Shown: positions 18,790 through 26,337, counted from the first letter of the stretch. The stretch is DNA of 64,000 nt from Thermoanaerobacterium sp. RBIITD (GCF_900205865.1 NZ_LT906662.1:2989411-3053410), one strand, 5' to 3'. The notes: a model not told the origin generated them from the letters alone. A program made the numbers and translations.

Positions 18790-19065
18790 ACAAAGAAGGA
18801 AGCTTTTTAAAAACAATAACTTGCCTTAGATTAAAAGTGGAATAAATCATACAAAAATCCTAAATATAGTAAAGTGTTATATAGGATGATTTATAAGAAA
18901 AAAATTGCCTACTAAGACTTGACGCTAAGATGCATTATAGATCCTGAAGATGTTGTTAAAGATATTAATAAATGGTATACGGATGAGCCTTTGAGTGATC
19001 CAACGGCGATTCCGCTGTATTATGTATCAATGCTTGCTAAATATTGCGCCATAGTCGTATTATAG
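18790..19065 (+). pseudogene. Unidentified degenerate gene fragment
   Basis: The best stretch, about 18928-19065, reads LRCIIDPEDVVKDINKWYTD then EPLSDPTAIPLYYVSMLAKY and ends at a stop. Before it, disconnected frames give KEGSFLKTITCLRLKVE and NPKYSKVLYRMIYKKK, separated by stops. Codon use looks protein-like, so this was probably a gene that has lost its start and gained frameshifts. I do not recognise the family. Confidence 0.4.
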
Positions 19066-19160
19066 CAATAAAAAATTCTCCTTTTGTATATTCCTTTAAT
19101 AAGGTTATAAACATTGCGGAAAAAATTTCAATAAAAAAATAATTTTAGGGTAAAATATTA

Positions 19161-19189
19161 TTGACATAAGTTCAAAATAATGATATTAT
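19161..19189 (+). promoter_or_regulatory. Promoter of the DUF5320 gene
   Basis: TTGACA (19161-19166) and TATTAT (19184-19189) are 17 bases apart. The -35 region reads ATTGACATA, resembling the other CATATG-type sites nearby. The perfect palindrome at 19201-19216 lies just downstream, over the expected transcription start. Confidence 0.75.
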
Positions 19190-19200
19190 ATAATCAAGAA

Positions 19201-19216
19201 ATGGTCATATGACCAT
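19201..19216. promoter_or_regulatory. Perfect 16-base palindrome, candidate operator
   Basis: ATGGTCATATGACCAT is a perfect inverted repeat placed between the -10 box and the ribosome site of the DUF5320 gene, where a bound repressor would block transcription. It shares the core CATATG and flanking GAC/GTC with sites at 19671 and 25513. Confidence 0.6.
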
Positions 19217-19241
19217 AACAAAATTAAAAGGAGTGATATAT

Positions 19242-19538
19242 ATGCCAAGAGGAGATGGAACAGGTCCTATGGGATTTGGACCAATGACAGGAAGAGGTAT
19301 GGGTTACTGCGCAGGTTATAATGTACCTGGATATATGAATGGATTTGGTTTTGGGATGCATAGAGGATATAGACATATGTTCTATGCAACAGGGATACCA
19401 GGTTGGAGTAGATTCGGCTATGCTGTAGACGAGAAAGCATATTTGAAAGCAGAAGCTCAATACCTTGAGGATCAGCTTAAATATATAAAAGACAGGCTGG
19501 ACGAACTGGATAAAAAAGACAATAAAGAAGATAAATAA
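19242..19538 (+). CDS. DUF5320 family protein
   Basis: This 98-residue protein has the DUF5320 layout: an N-terminal MPRGDGTGPMGFGPMTGRGM segment rich in Gly and Met, a Tyr/Gly-rich middle and a C-terminal acidic/basic coiled coil (LEDQLKYIKDRLDELDKK). Its function is not known. ATG 19242 is chosen because AAAGGAGTG lies 8 bases upstream; the in-frame codons before it are leader. Such proteins are commonly encoded beside NifX-like and MinD-like Fe-S genes, as here. It has its own promoter, operator palindrome and terminator. Confidence 0.88.
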   Translation: MPRGDGTGPMGFGPMTGRGMGYCAGYNVPGYMNGFGFGMHRGYRHMFYATGIPGWSRFGYAVDEKAYLKAEAQYLEDQLKYIKDRLDELDKKDNKEDK

Positions 19539-19563
19539 TTCAGGGACAGTTCATTATGTTTAA

Positions 19564-19600
19564 GGCTGTTGGCAAAAACATATTGCTGACAACCTTTTTG
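19564..19600 (+). terminator. Terminator after the DUF5320 gene
   Basis: GGCTGTTGGCAA (19564-19575) pairs with TTGCTGACAACC (19583-19594), with one mismatch and two G-U pairs, followed by TTTTTG. Confidence 0.8.
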
Positions 19601-19670
19601 TTTTGCATTATTAAATAACAAAAGTGACAAAAATCCATTGTTGTTTGATGTTAAATTTTTTAAATAATTT

Positions 19671-19728
19671 TATTGACATATGACAAAAATAATTATATAT
19701 TAATAAATGTAAATAGCATATGTCAATA
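19671..19728 (+). promoter_or_regulatory. Promoter with paired CATATG half-sites, NifX/MinD operon
   Basis: TTGACA (19673-19678) and TATATT (19696-19701) form a promoter with 17-base spacing. TATTGACATATG (19671-19682) and CATATGTCAATA (19717-19728) are exact reverse complements, 34 bases apart, flanking the -10 box and start site. The upstream copy continues as TGACAA, so it is itself a near-palindrome matching the one at 25513. This looks like a two-site operator that could loop the promoter. Confidence 0.6.
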
Positions 19729-19746
19729 ATGAATGGAGGTTTAAGC

Positions 19747-20112
19747 ATGAAAGTAGCAATTTCATCAGAAGGCAAAACACTTGAGTCGAAGGTTGATTCA
19801 AGATTTGGACGTGCTCAGTATTTTATTATAGTTGACAATCAGACAATGGAATATAAAGTACTTGATAATACAGCGGCATCACAAAGCAGCGGTGCGGGAA
19901 CAAAAGCATCGCAATTGCTGCTTGACGAAAAAATTGAAGCTCTTATATCAAGCAATGTAGGGCCGAATGCAATGGATGTTTTTAATGCTGCAGATATATC
20001 TGTATATAAAGCGGTAAATGGAGATGTAAAAACAAATTTAGAGGACTTTAATAGAGGCTTACTTGAAAAAATTTTAGAGCCTACGAATAGAGGACACCAT
20101 GGTGAGCACTAA
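19747..20112 (+). CDS. NifX/NifB-C-like (dinitrogenase iron-molybdenum cofactor) protein
   Basis: This 121-residue single-domain protein belongs to the NifX / MTH1175-like family: KVAISSEGKTLESKVDSRFG at the start, a central LLLDEKIEALISSNVGPNAM and a short C-terminal tail. Family members bind Fe-S or Fe-Mo precursor clusters or act as small carriers. No nif genes are present here, so a nitrogenase role is not implied. ATG 19747 follows AATGGAGGT; the upstream ATG 19720 lies inside the operator and is rejected. It is first in an operon of four and overlaps the next gene by 14 bases. Confidence 0.88.
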   Translation: MKVAISSEGKTLESKVDSRFGRAQYFIIVDNQTMEYKVLDNTAASQSSGAGTKASQLLLDEKIEALISSNVGPNAMDVFNAADISVYKAVNGDVKTNLEDFNRGLLEKILEPTNRGHHGEH

Positions 20113-20965
20113 TATAAAAAGTGTAAAAATTTCTGTATTAAGCGGCAAAGGTGGAACTGGTAAGACAACTGTTTCTGTGAATTTTGCTAAAACCATAGAT
20201 AACAGCGTATATGTAGATTGCGATGTTGAAGAGCCTAACGGGTATTTATTTTTAAAGCCTATAATACATGATGAAATACCAGTTAATGTAATAATTCCTG
20301 AAATAAACTATGATAAATGTACTTTATGTGGTGACTGTGTAAAAGCATGTAGGTTTGGAGCATTGTCTAAGTTAAGTAAAAGAATACTAGTATTTGATCA
20401 TTTGTGCCATTCATGTGGTGCGTGCTTTGAAATGTGCCCGCATAATGCAATAACTGAAAAAAACAAAACAATTGGCAATGTTAGAGTGGGTAATGCAGGG
20501 AATATTGAATTTATAGAAGGTAAGTTAAACACAGGTGAAGCATCTGGAGTTCCGGTACTCAGAAGAATTGACAGTATGATTAAAAGTAATGCTTGGAATA
20601 TTGTTATAGTAGACAGCCCTCCTGGGACATCATGCTCAGTAATTCATTCAATTGAGGGAAGCGACATATGCATTCTTGTAACCGAGCCGACGCCATATGG
20701 GCTTCATGATCTTGACCTTGCGGTAAAATTATTAAGGTTAATGAATCTACCGATGGCTGTAATAATAAACAAGTCGGGTGAAAGTGATGAAATTATCGAG
20801 AAATACTGCAGTAAACAGAATATAAGGATTTTAATGAAAATTCCTTTTAAAAAAGAGTTTGCCGAAGCCTATTCAAAAGGTAAACTGCTGATTGACTTTG
20901 ATAACAAAATTAAAGAAGGCTTTAAGCAGTTGTCTTTTGATATAATGGAGCTGATTAGCAAATGA
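20099..20965 (+). CDS. Ferredoxin-containing MinD/ParA-type ATPase (first copy)
   Basis: This 288-residue protein combines a deviant Walker A P-loop (VLSGKGGTGKTTVSVNFAK, near residue 10) with two inserted [4Fe-4S] motifs, CTLCGDCVKACRFGAL and CHSCGACFEMCPHNAI (about 75-120), and a MinD-like Walker region VDSPPGTSCSVIHSIEG. Such proteins pair with NifX-like partners and are thought to move or insert Fe-S clusters with ATP. It starts at ATG 20099, inside the end of the NifX gene, and overlaps the second copy by 4 bases. The two copies are paralogues of nearly equal length (288 and 289). Confidence 0.92.
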   Translation: MVSTNIKSVKISVLSGKGGTGKTTVSVNFAKTIDNSVYVDCDVEEPNGYLFLKPIIHDEIPVNVIIPEINYDKCTLCGDCVKACRFGALSKLSKRILVFDHLCHSCGACFEMCPHNAITEKNKTIGNVRVGNAGNIEFIEGKLNTGEASGVPVLRRIDSMIKSNAWNIVIVDSPPGTSCSVIHSIEGSDICILVTEPTPYGLHDLDLAVKLLRLMNLPMAVIINKSGESDEIIEKYCSKQNIRILMKIPFKKEFAEAYSKGKLLIDFDNKIKEGFKQLSFDIMELISK

Positions 20966-21831
20966 AGCAGATTGTAATATTAAGCGGCAAAGGCGGTACT
21001 GGAAAAACAACAGTTGCAACAACTCTAAGTACAATTGTTAAAAACAAAATTATGGCTGACTGTGATGTAGAAGCACCAAACCTTAATATCATTTTACAAG
21101 GCGAAATTGTCGAAAAAGATGATTTTTATGGTAAGGAAGTTGCGATAATTGACAGTGACAAGTGTATTCAATGCGGCTTGTGTGAAAAACTTTGCCGTTA
21201 TGATGCAATAATAAATTTTAAAATAAATCCTTATCACTGTGAAGGCTGCGGCTTGTGCATGTATAAATGTCCCGCTGGTGCTATAAAAATGGAAGAAGAA
21301 GAGACTGGGAAAATTATAATATCTCAATTAAAAGACAAAGAGAAGATTGTATATGCAGAACTTAATCCTGGTGCAGATGGTTCCGGCAAGTTAGTTACAC
21401 AGGTAAGGAAAAGAGCTTCTAAAAATCAGGGCGGAAGTGAATATCTTATAATTGATGGAACACCTGGTATAGGATGTCCAGTGTTGGCATCGGTAACTGG
21501 AGCTGATGCGGTTCTTATCGTTGCTGAACCGACAATGTCGGGTTTTGAAGATATGAAGAGAGTTTTAAAGGCGATTAGCAGCTTTAAAATTCCGTCATTT
21601 ATATGTATAAACAAATGGGATTTAAATAAGGAGATTTCAAGAGAAATAGAGAGCTACTGCGAAGAAAATGGTATTTTTGTTGTTGGGAAAATAGATTTTG
21701 ATGAAACGGTTATAAAAGCACTTAAGAGTTTGAAAAATTTATTTGAATACAGTGACAGTGCTGTTTATAATCAAATTTTAAATATGTGGACAAAAATCGA
21801 AAAATATTTAAATGAAAGGATTGATGTTTAA
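20962..21831 (+). CDS. Ferredoxin-containing MinD/ParA-type ATPase (second copy)
   Basis: This 289-residue paralogue of the preceding protein has the P-loop VILSGKGGTGKTTVATTLS, two cluster motifs CIQCGLCEKLCRYDAI and CEGCGLCMYKCPAGAI, and LIIDGTPGIGCPVLASVTGA. The two copies probably form a heterodimer, since MinD-type ATPases act as dimers; this is an inference from the tandem arrangement. It overlaps the upstream gene by 4 bases and shares one base with the next start. No membrane-targeting helix is visible at the end, so a soluble role in cluster handling is more likely than septum placement. Confidence 0.92.
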   Translation: MKQIVILSGKGGTGKTTVATTLSTIVKNKIMADCDVEAPNLNIILQGEIVEKDDFYGKEVAIIDSDKCIQCGLCEKLCRYDAIINFKINPYHCEGCGLCMYKCPAGAIKMEEEETGKIIISQLKDKEKIVYAELNPGADGSGKLVTQVRKRASKNQGGSEYLIIDGTPGIGCPVLASVTGADAVLIVAEPTMSGFEDMKRVLKAISSFKIPSFICINKWDLNKEISREIESYCEENGIFVVGKIDFDETVIKALKSLKNLFEYSDSAVYNQILNMWTKIEKYLNERIDV

Positions 21832-22187
21832 TGAAGATTGCAGTTGCGTCAGATGGCAGGGATGTTTCAATGCATTTTGGACATTGTGAAGGATTCACTT
21901 TTTTTGACATTGAGGGTGATGAGATAAAAAGCTCAAATTTTTTGCCAAATCCAGGGCACAGGCCGGGATTTTTGCCTGAATACCTGAAAGACAAAGGTGT
22001 AGATTGTATTATATCAGGTGGTATGGGTTCCAGTGCTATTAATTTATTTTTAAGATACGGGATAGATGTTATAACGGGTGCAGAAGGGAATGTAGAAGAA
22101 GTTGTAAAGAAATATGTTGATGGAACACTGGTTTCTACAGGTAGTGCCTGCGAAAAACACGAACATGAAGGGCATTGTGAAGATTAA
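21831..22187 (+). CDS. NifX/NifB-C-like protein with His/Cys-rich tail
   Basis: This is a second single-domain NifX-like protein (118 residues): KIAVASDGRDVSMHFGHCEG, where the HFGHC loop is typical of the family, then GVDCIISGGMGSSAINLF. The C-terminus is unusually rich in metal-ligand residues (ACEKHEHEGHCED), which suggests metal binding. The ATG shares a base with the stop of the ATPase gene (TAATG), so the four genes are one operon. The first NifX-like protein lacks both the HFGHC loop and this tail, so the two are not simple duplicates. Confidence 0.9.
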   Translation: MKIAVASDGRDVSMHFGHCEGFTFFDIEGDEIKSSNFLPNPGHRPGFLPEYLKDKGVDCIISGGMGSSAINLFLRYGIDVITGAEGNVEEVVKKYVDGTLVSTGSACEKHEHEGHCED

Positions 22188-22198
22188 TTTGTGTGTGT

Positions 22199-22228
22199 GG
22201 CTGCCTATTTTTAAAAGTAGGCAGTTAT
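22199..22228 (+). terminator. Hairpin after the NifX/MinD operon
   Basis: CTGCCTA (22201-22207) pairs with TAGGCAG (22218-22224), extended by T-A pairs inside. There is no long T-tract after it, so it may only partly terminate and let the MBL gene be read. Confidence 0.55.
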
Positions 22229-22258
22229 AGAATTTCTTAAGTAAAAAGAGGTGAATAA

Positions 22259-23077
22259 ATGGAAATTCAGGTATTAGTTGAAAATGTAGTTTTTAAAAAA
22301 AGCTTTGTTGCCGAACACGGTCTTTCACTACTTGTAAAGAAAGAAGATAAAGAAGTTTTAATAGATACGGGACAGAGCGATAATTTTGTAAAAAATTCCG
22401 GATTAATGGGAATTGATCTAAAGAATATTGGTAAGGTAGTACTTACACATGGGCATTATGACCATGTTGGCGGACTTAAAAAGCTTATTGATGAAAATAA
22501 AAATGTGCGTATTTATGCAAGCAATATGATACTTAATAAAAAGTATGCAATACGCAAAAATGGTTTAGTAGATGAAATAGGTTTAGATTCATCAATATAT
22601 GAAGAAAACAAAGACAATTTTATATTAATTAATAAAGATACAGAAATAGAAAAAGATTTTTTTGCAATTACAAATGCTGATGTAGAATATAATAATGCTT
22701 TTACAACAGAAAATTTTTTGGTTGAAAAAGACAATATTAAAGTAAATGATAGATTTTTGGATGAAATATTTGTCGTCGTTAAAGAGGGAGATTATATCAA
22801 TATTATTACAGGATGTTCACATGCGGGTATTTTAAATGTACTGTATACAGCAAAGAAAAGATTTAAAGAATACAGGATAAAATCACTTATTGGAGGATTT
22901 CATTTAAAGGGAATGCCTGAAGAAGATATAATAAATATCGCAAAAGCCATGAGTGAATACAATATAGGAAGTATTTATACAGGACACTGTACAGGTATAG
23001 ATGAATATGGAATTTTAAAAAAAGTTTTAGGAAGAAATATAGCTTATTTAACAACAAGTTCATCAATAATTGTGTAG
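22259..23077 (+). CDS. MBL-fold metallohydrolase
   Basis: This 272-residue protein has the metallo-beta-lactamase fold: LIDTGQSDNFVKNSGLMGID at the N-terminus, the metal motif VLTHGHYDHVGGLKKL near residue 62, and later His-containing TGCSHAGILNVL and IGGFHLKGM. It resembles the family often annotated as 7,8-dihydropterin-6-methyl-aminobenzene-phosphate synthase homologues, whose bacterial substrates are mostly unknown. AAAAGAGGTG precedes ATG 22259. It follows the NifX/MinD operon by 71 bases, behind a weak hairpin, and such MBL genes often travel with that cluster. Confidence 0.88.
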   Translation: MEIQVLVENVVFKKSFVAEHGLSLLVKKEDKEVLIDTGQSDNFVKNSGLMGIDLKNIGKVVLTHGHYDHVGGLKKLIDENKNVRIYASNMILNKKYAIRKNGLVDEIGLDSSIYEENKDNFILINKDTEIEKDFFAITNADVEYNNAFTTENFLVEKDNIKVNDRFLDEIFVVVKEGDYINIITGCSHAGILNVLYTAKKRFKEYRIKSLIGGFHLKGMPEEDIINIAKAMSEYNIGSIYTGHCTGIDEYGILKKVLGRNIAYLTTSSSIIV

Positions 23078-23088
23078 CTAAGTAAAAA

Positions 23089-23298
23089 AGCAATAATGTT
23101 CTTACTAAGAAAAATTGTAGAGATTGTTGGGCAAAGTTGTTTTGCTCAGGAGGCTGTCATGCGAATGCTTATTTTACAAGTGGTGATATTACAATTCCTA
23201 ATGAAATAATTTCATGTACATTACGAAAGAAAAGAATTGAATGTGCCATAATGATACAGGTAGCTATGAGTAAAATTAAAAAGGAAAATGCCATTTAA
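23089..23298 (+). pseudogene. Radical SAM/SPASM peptide maturase, C-terminal fragment
   Basis: The frame 23107-23298 reads KKNCRDCWAKLFCSGGCHAN then AYFTSGDITIPNEIISC and KKRIECAIMIQ, ending in TAA. The spacing of Cys (CxxCWAKxxCSGGCHAN) and the LRKKRIECAIM end match the SPASM auxiliary-cluster domain of thioether-forming radical SAM peptide maturases. The other roughly 400 residues, including the catalytic CxxxCxxC, are missing, so this is a gene remnant. It starts directly after the MBL gene. Confidence 0.7.
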
Positions 23299-23355
23299 TT
23301 ATTAAAATTAAAGTTAAAAAGATAAGATTTTATTTTAAAAAATGAGGTGTATAAA

Positions 23356-23516
23356 ATGAATCAAAATAGTGAAGTTGCTATGGAAATGAATATTCCATTT
23401 CTAGGCAGATTGTCAATTGACTCTGAGTTAGCGAGTTTATGTGATAGCGTGAAATCGAAAAGTTTAATAAGAATTATATGAACATGTGTATAAAAGCTTT
23501 GGAATCACTTAATTAA
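23356..23516 (+). pseudogene. Mrp/NBP35-type ATPase, C-terminal fragment
   Basis: A short frame from ATG 23356 reads AMEMNIPFLGRLSIDSELAS then LCDSV, the end region of Mrp-type Fe-S ATPases (usual form VPFLGRIPIDPELA). It stops at 23481; shifting frame restores KFNKNYMNMCIKALESLN to TAA 23514-23516. The P-loop part is missing. GAGGTG before the ATG is probably fortuitous or left from an earlier gene. Confidence 0.65.
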
Positions 23517-23600
23517 TAAATATGCATAAGAGTTTGTAAGTAATAACTAAAAAATGGATTTTAAGAACATTAATATATAATTAAAAAGGATGTTAGATAT

Positions 23601-24470
23601 ATGAAACTTTATTTAGATTGTATACCATGTTTTCAAAAACAAGCTTTGTTTACGACAAGAGAACAAAATGACCAAATACGTTCTAATGTATTAAAAAAAA
23701 TTATGTTGTTTTTATGTAGTATTGATTGGAATATTTCACATGATGAAATAGTGAATAAAGTTTATAACATAATTAGAGAAGAAACTAAAAACATGGACCC
23801 ATACAAGGATATTAAAAAAAAGAGTAATGAGATGGTATTAGAATTATATCCTAAATTAAAAAATCAACTTATGATGATTAACGATAAAGAAAAGCGGCTT
23901 TATATTTCGGCAAAGCTTGCAATAGCGGGAAATATTATTGATTTTGGTCCAGCATTCGATTTTGACTTAGATAAAACAATAAAAGATGTATTAAATAAAA
24001 AACCGGCTATTGATGATTTTAAGATATTGGCGGAAAAAATATTATTAGGTGAAAAGCTTCTTTATTTTGCTGATAATGCTGGGGAAATAGTATTAGATAA
24101 AATATTTATTGAAGAAATGATAAAAGTAAGAGAAAAACCTTTTAAATTAATCTCGTTCGTAGTAAAAGGTGGTCCAATAATTAATGATGCAATGATAGAT
24201 GACGCATATGATTCTGGAATAGATACACTTCCGAATGTAACTTTTTATAAATTAGGGAATGGTGTAAGAGATACAGGTCCTAACCGAGTGGACGATATAG
24301 TAAAAGAGTGGATTAGGCAACATGATGTTGTGATTTCTAAAGGTCAGGGGAATTTTGAAGGTTTGAGCGAAAACAGCGGTGTATTTTTTATGCTAATTGC
24401 CAAATGTCCTATAATAGCAGGAGAGCTTGGTGTAGAGGTAATGGATACGGTTATAAAGTATCAAAAGTAA
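23601..24470 (+). CDS. DUF89 family protein (ARMT1-like damage-control phosphatase fold)
   Basis: This 289-residue protein begins MKLYLDCIPCFQKQALFTTR, the hallmark of DUF89 proteins of bacteria and archaea, and carries the conserved segments LLYFADNAGEIVLDKIF (metal and phosphate site, near residue 155), VVKGGPIINDAM, and SKGQGNFEGLSE. DUF89 members are metal-dependent phosphatases acting on reactive sugar-phosphate or cofactor by-products; the substrate of this one is unknown. AAAAGGATG lies before the ATG. It is the only intact gene in a stretch of broken ones, with Fe-S gene remnants on both sides. Confidence 0.88.
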   Translation: MKLYLDCIPCFQKQALFTTREQNDQIRSNVLKKIMLFLCSIDWNISHDEIVNKVYNIIREETKNMDPYKDIKKKSNEMVLELYPKLKNQLMMINDKEKRLYISAKLAIAGNIIDFGPAFDFDLDKTIKDVLNKKPAIDDFKILAEKILLGEKLLYFADNAGEIVLDKIFIEEMIKVREKPFKLISFVVKGGPIINDAMIDDAYDSGIDTLPNVTFYKLGNGVRDTGPNRVDDIVKEWIRQHDVVISKGQGNFEGLSENSGVFFMLIAKCPIIAGELGVEVMDTVIKYQK

Positions 24471-24516
24471 ATGATGATGAATTTAGAGGATTATAAGCAA
24501 AGTGGAGGTATATTAA

Positions 24517-24738
24517 TTGATAGTATTTGGCCCTGATACATCAAGATGTTTGGGAAGAAGTGTTGGGATAAACAATATACCTCCAAAAATCTGTAGCGAC
24601 GCTTGCGTTTATTGCCAGCGGAAAACTTCAAAAATACAAATAAAAAGGGAAGCTTATAATAACGTAGAGTATATTGTAAGAGAAGTAAGTAAGATTTATT
24701 CCCATATTAGTCATAATAACATTTGCGTCGCATCTTAA
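24517..24738 (+). pseudogene. Radical SAM protein, N-terminal fragment
   Basis: Starting at TTG 24517 after AGTGGAGGT, the frame reads IVFGPDTSRCLGRSVGINNI then PPKICSDACVYCQ. This is the N-terminus of the radical SAM family usually starting FGPVPSRRLGRSLG, with its CxxxCxxC cluster motif intact. It ends at a stop after 73 residues where about 230-300 are expected, and the following DNA belongs to a hydE remnant on the other strand. It is therefore a truncation formed at a junction near 24738. Confidence 0.75.
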
Positions 24739-25344
24739 CCCTTTTATATAACCGTAGTTGTCCTTAACTCCTAAGGCGGTAGTTGCAGGTATATTTATAC
24801 TGGCTTAAGTAGTCTTACCAATGCTATCATTTTTAGAGTTGTTTCTCATTACCGTCTTTTTCATTTTCAAGAGGCGTACCTTCACATCCACCTATCATGT
24901 CTGTATCTATTTTTTTAAAAAATATTAGATCTTCTGCCTGCATTTCAGCAGTTTGTCCCGGTAAGCCTATAAGGCAACCAGTGCCAACCTCATAATTAAG
25001 GTCTTTTAAATCCATAAGGTATCTTATGCGATTTTTATAACTCATTCCGAAATGTAATTTTTGATACAATTCTTTATTTGCTGTTTCAATACTCAAAAGA
25101 TATATGTCTGTACCTACTTCTTTTAAGGCAGTATAATTTTTTTTTAGAAAGTTCTCCAATTCTTAAAGTTACAGTTAGATCTATTTTTTTAATTTCTTCG
25201 ATTATTTTACACAAAACACTTAGTTTAAAGACTTATTTTCACCACTTTGAAGTACTACAGTCTTTGAACCAAACTATTTTTATCAAGTTCATGTTTTGTT
25301 TCAAGCATTTCATACAAGGCATTTAAATCATTTAATAACTCCAA
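24738..25344 (-). pseudogene. hydE: HydE, [FeFe]-hydrogenase maturase, decayed
   Basis: On the minus strand, pieces of HydE appear in the correct order. From TTG 25344: ELLNDLNALYEMLETKHELD; then in changed frames VVLQSGE-like and FVKIIEEIKKIDLTV text; then an open 108-codon frame (25159-24833) with YLLSIETANKELYQKLHFGM and VGTGCLIGLPGQTAEMQAED; finally, after another shift, NIPATTALGVKDNYGYIKG. The catalytic CxxxCxxC region between the first two pieces is deleted, and the C-terminus stops at the junction with the plus-strand radical SAM fragment. HydE makes the H-cluster ligands of [FeFe] hydrogenase; this copy cannot work. Confidence 0.75.
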
Positions 25345-25512
25345 ATTAATCTACGCTCCAATTCTTTTAAACTAAAAAATAATATTTCTATTGATAATCT
25401 TATGATTATAAATAATGAGGCAAATTAAAAGCTCGAATCAATAATATCTACTAATTTAAATCTATATTACTGAACAAAAATGAATCCCTGTGGAATAAAG
25501 AGTAACAATTGT
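25345..25512. other. Intergenic AT-rich DNA, nothing recognised
   Basis: Between the hydE remnant and the promoter of the Fur-family gene I see no open frame, hairpin with T-tract or repeat. Confidence 0.5.
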
Positions 25513-25543
25513 TATTGACATATGACAATAATTATTGTAAACT
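25513..25543 (+). promoter_or_regulatory. Promoter and CATATG operator of the Fur-family gene
   Basis: TATTGACATATGACAATA (25513-25530) is an 18-base palindrome with one mismatched pair. It overlaps the -35 TTGACA (25515-25520); TAAACT (25538-25543) is the -10 at 17 bases. The first 16 bases are identical to the site at 19671. Its place before a regulator gene suggests autoregulation. Confidence 0.65.
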
Positions 25544-25588
25544 ATGATTCTGAACATACGTAAAATAAAAAACTGGTGAGGTTTTACT

Positions 25589-26032
25589 ATGAAAGATGAA
25601 ATGTTATCAGATATAATAAAAATTTTAAAGTCGGATGGTATAAAAATAACTGTTGAGAGACGGTTGTTAGTAAATGCATTTATAAGCAATCCAGATATAC
25701 ATTTTGATTTTGACAAATTGATTTACATTGTTAAAAAAGAAAAACCCCACTACGGAATCGCAACTCTTTACAGAAATTTAAAACTTTTAACAAAAAAAGG
25801 CATAGTATTAGAAAATGTAATCGAAGAAAAAAAGTACTATGAGCTTATGATGTTTAATAAACAGCAAATTCATGCGCATTTAATATGTAAATATTGTGGA
25901 AATATAGATGAATATAGTAATCCGGATTTAATAAAATATATTGAAAAAATAGATAAAACATATGATTTTGATGTATATCATGGCGATTTAAATTTTTATG
26001 GAATTTGCAGTAAGTGCAAAAAAAACAATTGA
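25589..26032 (+). CDS. Fur-family metal-dependent regulator
   Basis: This 147-residue protein has the Fur fold: helices with IKITVERRLLVNAFISNPDI, a recognition region YGIATLYRNLKLLTKKGIV near residue 55, and two CxxC pairs, HLICKYCGNIDEY and GICSKCKKNN, that form the structural zinc site. The HAH (residues 91-93) before the first pair and YHGDLNFYG near residue 130 are metal-site candidates, but I cannot tell Fur, Zur or PerR from them. GGTGAGG precedes ATG 25589. Its promoter carries the CATATG palindrome, so it may control itself and the Fe-S cluster 6 kb upstream. The promoter of the following riboswitch overlaps its stop codon. Confidence 0.88.
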   Translation: MKDEMLSDIIKILKSDGIKITVERRLLVNAFISNPDIHFDFDKLIYIVKKEKPHYGIATLYRNLKLLTKKGIVLENVIEEKKYYELMMFNKQQIHAHLICKYCGNIDEYSNPDLIKYIEKIDKTYDFDVYHGDLNFYGICSKCKKNN

Positions 26033-26057
26033 CAAATACATAATGACATATTATACT
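26029..26057 (+). promoter_or_regulatory. Promoter of the cobalamin riboswitch-nrdDG transcript
   Basis: TTGACA (26029-26034) and TATACT (26052-26057) with 17 bases between. The -35 box overlaps the stop codon of the Fur-family gene, so nrdDG has its own start. Confidence 0.78.
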
Positions 26058-26120
26058 ATATATTGAGAAGTAGAATTATACATACACAATATTTTGTAAT
26101 TAAAATTTAATAATTTACGG

Positions 26121-26278
26121 ATACAGGTGTCTAATCTTTTAGATTAGATTTAAAAGGGAAGCAGGTGAAAATCCTGCACGGTCCCGCCACTGTAATGGTG
26201 AGTTCTTTACATTTATGCCACTGAGAAATTGGGAAGGCGTAAAGAGCGATGAGCTTAAGTCAGGAGACCTGCCTGTAT
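26121..26278 (+). ncRNA. Cobalamin riboswitch
   Basis: The leader of nrdD holds a full cobalamin aptamer: ATACAGG (26121-26127) pairs with CCTGTAT (26272-26278) as P1; in between are AAAGGGAAGCAGGTGAAAAT, CCTGCACGGTCCCGCCACTG, GCCACTG, GGGAAGGCG and the B12 box around GTCAGGAGACCTGCC. All the conserved core blocks are present, so the aptamer looks functional. It is followed by an intrinsic terminator, so bound B12 should stop transcription of nrdDG. B12 switches before B12-independent enzymes are a known logic where a B12-dependent isozyme exists. Confidence 0.95.
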
Positions 26279-26337
26279 TTTATTACTGACTCTACGAGCG
26301 ATAGAGGAAGTGGTTTAATAAGTGTAATTTAGACTGT

